Below, in pieces: positions 59,009 to 64,000 of a stretch of DNA of 64,000 nt (positions within the stretch are counted from its first letter, which is position 1; every line of letters begins with the position of its first letter). A program made the position numbers and the translations under genes. Location: contig NZ_BAABGM010000001.1 in the NCBI RefSeq assembly GCF_039541575.1, positions 248,001 through 312,000 on the forward strand, read 5' to 3'. Origin of the DNA: Fodinibacter luteus. GTDB lineage: Bacteria; Actinomycetota; Actinomycetes; Actinomycetales; Dermatophilaceae. The notes beneath the pieces were generated by a model. That model had not been told where the DNA came from and made no database searches. It saw nothing but the letters and a program-made list of their open reading frames with translations.

Positions 59009-59850
59009 ACCCCGCCCCGACCACCCGGCCCGTGTGGACCCGCTATGTCGCCATCGGCGACTCGTTCACCGAGGGGATGTCCGACCCCGACCCCGACCGT
59101 CCGGGCTCGTACGTCGGCTGGGCCGACCGGCTGGCCCGCCACCTCGACCTCGTCGCGGAGAAGGAGCACCTGCCCTTCGGCTACGCCAACCTCGCCGTGC
59201 GCGGCCGCAAGCTCGACGACGTCGTCGGCGCCCAGCTCGACACCGCCGTCTCGCTCCAGCCCGACCTCGTCTCGATGGTCGGCGGAGGCAACGACCTGCT
59301 CCGCCCGAGCGTCGACCTCGACGACCTCGCCGCCCGCCTCGAGGAGGCCGTCGTCCGGCTCCGCCACACCGGTGCCGACGTGCTCCTCGCGACCCCCACC
59401 GACACCCGGGATGCCGGGCTGTTCAAGGCGCTGCGCCCCCGGCACGCGGTGCACACCGCGAACATCTTCACCATCGCCCAGCGGCACGACTGCTTCGTGC
59501 TCAACCTGTGGGGGATGGCGGCGCTGCGCGACTGGCGGATGTGGAGCGAGGACCGCATCCACCTCACGAGCGAGGGGCACCGTCGGGTGGCGCTCGCCGC
59601 GCTCACCGCCCTCGGCCACCGCACCGACCTCGCCGACTGGACGACTCCGCTGCCACCGCCCGACCGGGCCACCCGGCGCGAGGAGCTGCTCGGCCACGCC
59701 GAGTGGGCCCGCACCCACGCCGCCCCGTGGGTGCAGCGGCGCCTGCGGGGCGAGTCCTCGGGCGACCGGCTCGTCGCGAAGCGACCGATGCTGCTGCGCT
59801 TCCGCGACCCGCACGGGGAGCCACGCCACCACGCCCTCCCCGACGGCTGA
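59005..59850 (+). CDS. SGNH/GDSL-family hydrolase
   Basis: A 281-residue esterase-like protein. Block I GDSFTEGMSD has the catalytic Ser, block II is NLAVRGRK, block III GGGNDLL, and block V DRIHLTSEGHRRVA holds the Asp-His pair. No signal peptide is present, so it acts inside the cell. Substrate is unknown. GTG at 59005 overlaps the ung stop, hence coupled expression. A 30-bp repeat array follows. Confidence 0.88.
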   Translation: MNPAPTTRPVWTRYVAIGDSFTEGMSDPDPDRPGSYVGWADRLARHLDLVAEKEHLPFGYANLAVRGRKLDDVVGAQLDTAVSLQPDLVSMVGGGNDLLRPSVDLDDLAARLEEAVVRLRHTGADVLLATPTDTRDAGLFKALRPRHAVHTANIFTIAQRHDCFVLNLWGMAALRDWRMWSEDRIHLTSEGHRRVALAALTALGHRTDLADWTTPLPPPDRATRREELLGHAEWARTHAAPWVQRRLRGESSGDRLVAKRPMLLRFRDPHGEPRHHALPDG

Positions 59851-59901
59851 CGACCCCGGCCGACGGCCGCCCCGGGCCGACGCGCGCACCCCACCCGTCG
59901 C

Positions 59902-60028
59902 GGCGCCGGCCCGCGCGTGGCGCCATGTGACGGCGCCGAGCCGCCCGTGGCGCCATGTGACGGCGCCGAACCGCCCGTGGCGCCCACGTGACGGGGCCGG
60001 CCCGCCCGTCGTACGTCACACGTGACGG
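59902..60028. repeat. About four 30-bp tandem units
   Basis: Units of GGCGCCG-CCCGCCCGTGGCGCCATGTGAC type begin at about 59902, 59932, 59962 and 59993, the last more diverged (split here: core words GTGGCGCC and ATGTGACG). They lie between the SGNH gene and the next promoter. Confidence 0.75.
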
Positions 60029-60076
60029 CGCTTTCACCCGGCGTCCCACCCCGGGCAACGTACCTACAGTGGCCTC

Positions 60077-61393
60077 GTGGGTTGGCTGCCCAGGCTGCTG
60101 GCGCTGGTCGCGGCGATCCTCCTCCTGGGGACCGCCGCGGGCCCCACCCCGGTCGCCGCCGCCCCGGCCGATCCCTCGGGAGAGGTCGTCCTCCAGCTGT
60201 TCTGGGGGGACGGCTGCCCGCACTGCGCCGCCGAGAAGGAGTGGCTCGAGCAGGCGGTGGAGGACCACCCCGGCCTCGTCGTCGAGCAGTTCGAGGTCTG
60301 GGGCGACGCGGACAACCAGCAGCTGTTCCTGCGGACCGCCGACGAGCTGGGCTTCGAGCCGAGCGGGGTGCCCACGACCGTCATCGGGGAGCGCTACTGG
60401 GTCGGCTGGTCCGACACCGTGCGCGACGAGATCGCGGCCGAGGTCGAGCGGACCCTGTCGGCGGGAACCGACCCGGTGCCCACGGACCAGCCGAGCACCG
60501 CGAGCGTCGACGTCCCGCTCGTCGGGCCCGTCGAGGTGGGCAGCGGCTCGCTCGTCCTGTCGACCCTGGTCATCGGGTTCGTCGACGGGGTGAACCCGTG
60601 CTCGCTGTGGGTCATCTCCGTCCTCCTCGCGATCGTCGTGCGCTCCGCGAGCCGTCGCCGGGTGCTCCTCGTCGGGTCGACCTTCCTCGCGGTGACCGCC
60701 GCGATGTACGCGGCGTACATGGCCGGCATCTACTCGGCGATGGGCGTCATCGGGCACCTGGGGGCGGTCCAGGTCGTCGTGGCCGTCGTCGCAGGGGTGT
60801 TCGGGGCCATCAACGTCAAGGACTACGTCGCCTTCAGGAAGGGAGTCTCACTCACCATCCCGGAGTCGTCGAAGCCCGGGATCTACGCGCGGGTGCGCAC
60901 CGCGGCGGGCCGGCGGGAGCTGCTCCCCGCGCTCGGCGCCACGGTCGTGCTCGCGGTCGCCGTCTCGCTGCTGGAGACGCCGTGCACGGCGGGCTTCCCG
61001 GTGCTGTGGACCGGCCTGCTCGAGGCCAACGGGGTGAGCACGGCGCAGGCCGCGGGGCTGTTCGGCCTGTACATGGCGCCGTTCCTCCTCGACGAGCTCG
61101 TCGTGTTCGGCCTCGCGGTCGCGACGATGCGCGCGACGAAGGTCCAGGAGCGCCACGGCCGGCTGCTCAAGCTCGTCGCCGGGACGCTCATGCTCGCCCT
61201 CGCCGGCACGGTGCTCGTCGCCCCCGAGGCGATGACCCGCCCGGCGACCGCGGCTCTCGTCTTCGCCGGCGCCTTCGCGACGGCCGGCGCGGTGCACCTC
61301 GTGACGCGGGCGGTCCGCGGGGACCCGTGGTCGAGCGGTGAGCCGTCGCAGACGAGTCGCCGGCGGCCGACGCCCGTCCGGAGTCGCCGCTGA
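60077..61393 (+). CDS. Thioredoxin-fold/CcdA-type membrane fusion
   Basis: A 438-residue protein. An N-terminal signal-type helix precedes an extracytoplasmic thioredoxin-like domain with redox motif C47-P-H-C50 in WGDGCPHCAAEKEW. After about residue 160 come seven to eight membrane helices with paired Cys in VNPCSLWV and ETPCTAGF, the CcdA/DsbD arrangement. It probably passes electrons from the cytoplasm to the outside for disulfide reduction. GTG at 60077 follows TACAGT (60065-60070) by six bases. It precedes the molybdate operon by 54 bases. Confidence 0.85.
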   Translation: MGWLPRLLALVAAILLLGTAAGPTPVAAAPADPSGEVVLQLFWGDGCPHCAAEKEWLEQAVEDHPGLVVEQFEVWGDADNQQLFLRTADELGFEPSGVPTTVIGERYWVGWSDTVRDEIAAEVERTLSAGTDPVPTDQPSTASVDVPLVGPVEVGSGSLVLSTLVIGFVDGVNPCSLWVISVLLAIVVRSASRRRVLLVGSTFLAVTAAMYAAYMAGIYSAMGVIGHLGAVQVVVAVVAGVFGAINVKDYVAFRKGVSLTIPESSKPGIYARVRTAAGRRELLPALGATVVLAVAVSLLETPCTAGFPVLWTGLLEANGVSTAQAAGLFGLYMAPFLLDELVVFGLAVATMRATKVQERHGRLLKLVAGTLMLALAGTVLVAPEAMTRPATAALVFAGAFATAGAVHLVTRAVRGDPWSSGEPSQTSRRRPTPVRSRR

Positions 61394-61420
61394 GCCGACG
61401 TCGCCCATCGGGTCTCGATC

Positions 61421-61461
61421 CGCAGGTGCGGCGCTATCCTGTCTGCCATGACGCACCTGCG
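61421..61461. promoter_or_regulatory. Inverted repeat flanking the promoter and start of the mop-mod operon
   Basis: CGCAGGTGCG (61421-61430) and CGCACCTGCG (61452-61461) are perfect 10-bp arms. The -10 TATCCT (61435-61440) and the ATG (61448) lie between them. A dimeric regulator could bind both arms, or a hairpin might occlude the start codon if transcription began upstream. Confidence 0.6.
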
Positions 61462-61843
61462 GGTCTCCGAGGCGGCCGTGCTGCTCGGGGTCTCGGACGA
61501 CACCGTCCGCCGGATGGTCGACGCCGGGCGCCTGCCGAGCCACCACGACGACGCCGGGCGGCTCGTCGTCGCCGGGGCCGACCTCGCCGCCGTCGCGCAG
61601 GAGCTCGCCCGTCCCGCCCCGGTCGGCGTCGTCGCGGACGAGTCGGCACGCAACCGGATGCGCGGCATCGTCACCCGCGTGCTCACGGACACCGTCATGG
61701 CCCAGGTCGAGCTGCAGTGCGGCCCGTTCCGCATCGTGTCGCTCATGTCCCGCGAGGCCGTCGACGACCTCGGGCTCGAGGTGGGCTCGGTGGCCGTCGC
61801 GTCGATCAAGTCGACGAACGTCGTCGTCGGTGTGCCGCGATGA
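61448..61843 (+). CDS. HTH-Mop molybdate-binding regulator
   Basis: A 131-residue protein. Residues 1-50 form a MerR/excisionase-type helix-turn-helix (LRVSEAAVLLGVSDDTVRRMVDAGRLP); residues about 65-131 are a Mop/TOBE molybdate-binding domain (ARNRMRGIVTRVLTDTVMAQVEL, then SMSREAVDDLGLEVGSVAVASIKSTNV, here divided in two). It probably senses molybdate and controls the operon. TATCCT at 61435-61440 is seven bases before the ATG. It overlaps modA (ATGA). Confidence 0.9.
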   Translation: MTHLRVSEAAVLLGVSDDTVRRMVDAGRLPSHHDDAGRLVVAGADLAAVAQELARPAPVGVVADESARNRMRGIVTRVLTDTVMAQVELQCGPFRIVSLMSREAVDDLGLEVGSVAVASIKSTNVVVGVPR

Positions 61844-62631
61844 GGTGCCCGGATGCCGTCCCGCTCGCCCTCGTGGCCCTCCTCCTCGGCGCGTGCGGCG
61901 CCTCCGTCGACGGCCCCGCCGCCCCGACCGCGGCGGGCACGGCCGGCGCGGGCACGGCATCCTCCCGCGTCGACGGGGAGGTGACCGTGCTCGCCGCCGC
62001 GTCCCTCGCGGCACCGCTGACCTCGCTCGTCCGGGCGTACGAGACGGAGCACCCGGGCACGTCGGTGCGGCTCGGCTTCGGGTCGAGCACGACGCTCGCC
62101 CAGCAGGTGGCGCAGGGCGCGCCGGCCGACCTGCTCGCCACCGCCGGCACCGACGCCCTCGACCGGCTCGGCGACGCGGCGCCCACCGAGACGACGACGA
62201 TCGCCCGCAACACCCTCGAGATCGCGACCCCCCGGGACGACCCCGCCGGGATCGACGGCCTCGTCGACCTCGCCCGCGAGGACGCCGCCGTCGTGCTCTG
62301 CGCCGCGACCGTCCCCTGCGGCGCGGCGGCCGACGAGGTGCTCGCCCGGGCGGGGGTCGCGGCCCACGTCGTCTCGCGGGAGATCGACGTCGGCGCGACC
62401 CTGGCCAAGGTGGCCCTCGGCGAGGCGGACGCGGCGATCGTCTACCACTCCGACGTCGTGTCGGCCGGCGGCGCAGTGCGCGGGGTCGAGATCCCGGCGG
62501 AGCAGAACACGACCCTGGACTACCCGCTCGCACGCTTCGGCGACGACCCCGGGGCCCGGGACTTCGCGGCCTACCTCGCCGGCCCCGCGGGCCGGGCGGC
62601 CCTGGCCGCCGCGGGCTTCCTCCCACCGTGA
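61840..62631 (+). CDS. modA: Molybdate-binding lipoprotein ModA
   Basis: A 263-residue substrate-binding lipoprotein of the molybdate ABC importer. The lipobox LLGAC ends in C19, so the mature protein is anchored to the outer face of the membrane. ModA motifs are VLAAASLAAPLTSLVRAYE, FGSSTTLAQQVAQGAPADLLATA, and KVALGEADAAIVYHSDV. The stop overlaps modB (GTGA). Operon order mop-modA-modB-modC is unbroken. Confidence 0.94.
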   Translation: MRCPDAVPLALVALLLGACGASVDGPAAPTAAGTAGAGTASSRVDGEVTVLAAASLAAPLTSLVRAYETEHPGTSVRLGFGSSTTLAQQVAQGAPADLLATAGTDALDRLGDAAPTETTTIARNTLEIATPRDDPAGIDGLVDLAREDAAVVLCAATVPCGAAADEVLARAGVAAHVVSREIDVGATLAKVALGEADAAIVYHSDVVSAGGAVRGVEIPAEQNTTLDYPLARFGDDPGARDFAAYLAGPAGRAALAAAGFLPP

Positions 62632-63458
62632 CGACCACGACTGCGAGCCCGACCACGGCGGGCGGTGCGGCCCCGGCGGCACGGGTGCGCCTGTCCCGCG
62701 CGCTCATCGTCGTGCCGGCGGTGCTCGCCGCGCTCGTCGTCGTGCTCCCGCTCGTCGGGCTGCTCGCGGGGGTCGAGTGGAGAGGGCTCCCGGCCCGGCT
62801 CGCCGACCCCGCGGTGCGGCCCGCCGTCCGGCTGTCGCTCGTCACGACGCTCGCGACGGTCGTCGTGTGCTGGGCCCTCGGCACCCCCCTCGCGTGGCTG
62901 CTCTCGCGGGCCGACGGCCGGGGCGCGACGTGGCTGCGCGCCGTCGTCACCGTGCCGGTCGTGCTGCCCCCGGTCGTCGGCGGCGTCGCCCTGCTGCTCG
63001 CGTACGGCCGTCGTGGGCTCGTCGGGGAGCCGCTGCTCGAGGTGCTCGGGCTGCGCATCCCCTTCACCCCGATCGCGGTCGTGCTGGCCCAGGTCTTCGT
63101 CTCCCTCCCCTTCTACGTCCTGGCCGTCGAGGGGGCGATGCGGGGGATCGACCGCCGCCTCATCGACGTCTCGGCCACCCTCGGCGCTCGCCCCCTGCGC
63201 GTGCTGTTGCGAGTCGCCCTGCCACTCGCTGCCCCCGGGATCGTCGCCGGCACCGCGCTCGCGTGGGCGCGGGCGCTCGGCGAGTTCGGCGCGACGATCA
63301 CCTTCGCCGGCAACTTCGCGGGCGAGACGCAGACCGCCTCGCTCCTCGTCTACGTCGCGCTCCAGGACGACCATCAGACCGCCGTGGCGCTCAGCCTCGC
63401 CATGCTCGCGGTCGCCGTCGCGGTGCTCGGGCTGCTGCGCGGTCGGTGGGTGCGGTGA
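62628..63458 (+). CDS. modB: Molybdate ABC transporter permease ModB
   Basis: A 276-residue permease with about six membrane helices and the ABC permease EAA-type loop (DVSATLGARPLRVLLRVALPLAAPGI). The C-terminal ALGEFGATITFAGNFAGETQT is typical of ModB. GTG at 62628 overlaps the modA stop. It transports molybdate with ModA and ModC. Confidence 0.94.
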   Translation: MTTTTASPTTAGGAAPAARVRLSRALIVVPAVLAALVVVLPLVGLLAGVEWRGLPARLADPAVRPAVRLSLVTTLATVVVCWALGTPLAWLLSRADGRGATWLRAVVTVPVVLPPVVGGVALLLAYGRRGLVGEPLLEVLGLRIPFTPIAVVLAQVFVSLPFYVLAVEGAMRGIDRRLIDVSATLGARPLRVLLRVALPLAAPGIVAGTALAWARALGEFGATITFAGNFAGETQTASLLVYVALQDDHQTAVALSLAMLAVAVAVLGLLRGRWVR

Positions 63459-64000
63459 GCCTCGACGCCCTCGTGCGCCTCTCCCGTGGCGGGCTCGACC
63501 TCGACCTCCCGCTGCGCGCCGGCGACGGGGAGGTGGTCGCCGTGCTCGGGCCCAACGGCGCCGGCAAGACGACCGCGCTGCACGTCCTCGCCGGGCTGGT
63601 CCGCCTCGGTGGCGGGCACGTCCGGGTCGACGACGAGGTCTGGGCTGGCGATGGCATCCACGTCGACCCCTCGCTGCGGCGGGTCGGCCTGCTCGCGGCC
63701 GACCACCTCCTGTTCCCGCACCTGTCGGCCCGGGCGAACGTCGCGTTCGGGCCACGCAGCCGGGGGACGTCGCGGGCGGATGCGGCGGCCCGCGCCGACG
63801 CCGAGCTCGACGCCCTCGGGGCCCTCGACCTCGCCGGGCTCCGCCCGGACCGGCTCTCGCACGGCCAGGCCCAGCGGGTGGCCATCGCGCGCGCCCTGGC
63901 CACCGACCCGCGGCTGCTCCTGCTCGACGAGCCCCTGTCGGCCCTCGACCCCGAGCTGCGCCCGCTCGTGCGGGCGACCCTCGCCGCCCGGCTGCGCACG
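63455..64000 (+). CDS. modC: Molybdate ABC transporter ATPase ModC (cut by window end)
   Basis: The first 182 codons of an ATPase that continues past the window. GTG at 63455 overlaps the modB stop (GTGA). Walker A GPNGAGKTT is near residues 33-41, the signature LSHGQAQRVAIARAL near 144, and Walker B LLLLDEPLSALD directly after. The signature is LSHGQ rather than LSGGQ, a tolerated change. A C-terminal Mop domain, if present, is outside the window. It energises the molybdate importer. Confidence 0.93.
   Translation, partial: MSLDALVRLSRGGLDLDLPLRAGDGEVVAVLGPNGAGKTTALHVLAGLVRLGGGHVRVDDEVWAGDGIHVDPSLRRVGLLAADHLLFPHLSARANVAFGPRSRGTSRADAAARADAELDALGALDLAGLRPDRLSHGQAQRVAIARALATDPRLLLLDEPLSALDPELRPLVRATLAARLRT

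Overview
The window is very GC-rich and shows strong C/G bias at third codon positions, frequent GTG starts, many ATGA/GTGA stop-start overlaps and actinobacterial marker families (IdeR, WXG100, ANTAR, DUF2252, DUF222-HNH, DUF3027, DUF3263, DUF3349). This points to a chromosomal segment of a high-GC actinomycete. The gene set would fit Micrococcales (Intrasporangiaceae-like), but that finer placement is inference. I see no prophage, insertion sequence, CRISPR array or plasmid module.

Layout. 1-3.2 kb: MFS exporter, GAF-ANTAR regulator, small hypothetical and a tRNA-Arg(CCU) with a partial 3' duplication. 3.3-7.5 kb: galactokinase, a hemerythrin and a DUF2795 gene that both have stress-sigma-type promoters, a DUF2200 gene and a DUF222-HNH protein. 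7.8-13.4 kb: acyltransferase, DUF2252, macrodomain, and two secreted cell-wall enzymes with matching promoters; the first also has a c-di-AMP riboswitch. 13.5-18 kb: ideR behind an MFS gene, divergent from a hotdog/SDR operon across a perfect 18-bp palindrome, then pdxH. 18-24.4 kb: MFS, NYN-LOTUS protein, citrate synthase, serC and a wax-ester-synthase-like enzyme. 24.5-30.8 kb: marR-MFS-micropeptide operon, DUF2530, DUF3027/cold-shock pair, MFS and an anchored envelope protein. 31-40.4 kb: HMG-CoA lyase, an OmpR-type two-component system followed by an HtrA/PDZ protease, DUF2339, HD hydrolase, Nudix and an orphan WXG100. 40.4-47.8 kb: MacB-like ABC exporter, PhoD phosphatase, phosphoribosyltransferase-hydrolase fusion and a HAAS protein. 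48.3-54.4 kb: groEL with two CIRCE operators, DedA, a hypothetical, a PHO-box-controlled pitA operon and DUF3263. 54.6-64 kb: PLP decarboxylase/HAD, PadR/DUF4097, ung/SGNH, a thioredoxin-CcdA fusion, and the mop-modABC molybdate operon, with modC cut by the window end.

Three themes run across the window. (1) Short tandem duplications of about 20-90 bp recur, and many include the last codons or 3' end of a gene: galK, macrodomain, WXG100, phosphoribosyltransferase fusion, one MFS and the tRNA. (2) The heptamer GGATGCC/GGCATCC is strikingly over-represented, including inside genes, where it forces otherwise rare codons. (3) At least thirteen start codons (including two possible mini-ORFs) lie 6-7 bases after a TANNNT hexamer, a leaderless-mRNA signature that also helps fix gene starts. 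Several recognisable operators (PHO box, CIRCE, MtrA-like repeats, PadR, MarR) tie genes to phosphate, heat-shock and envelope control. All calls come from reading the sequence; no search was run.
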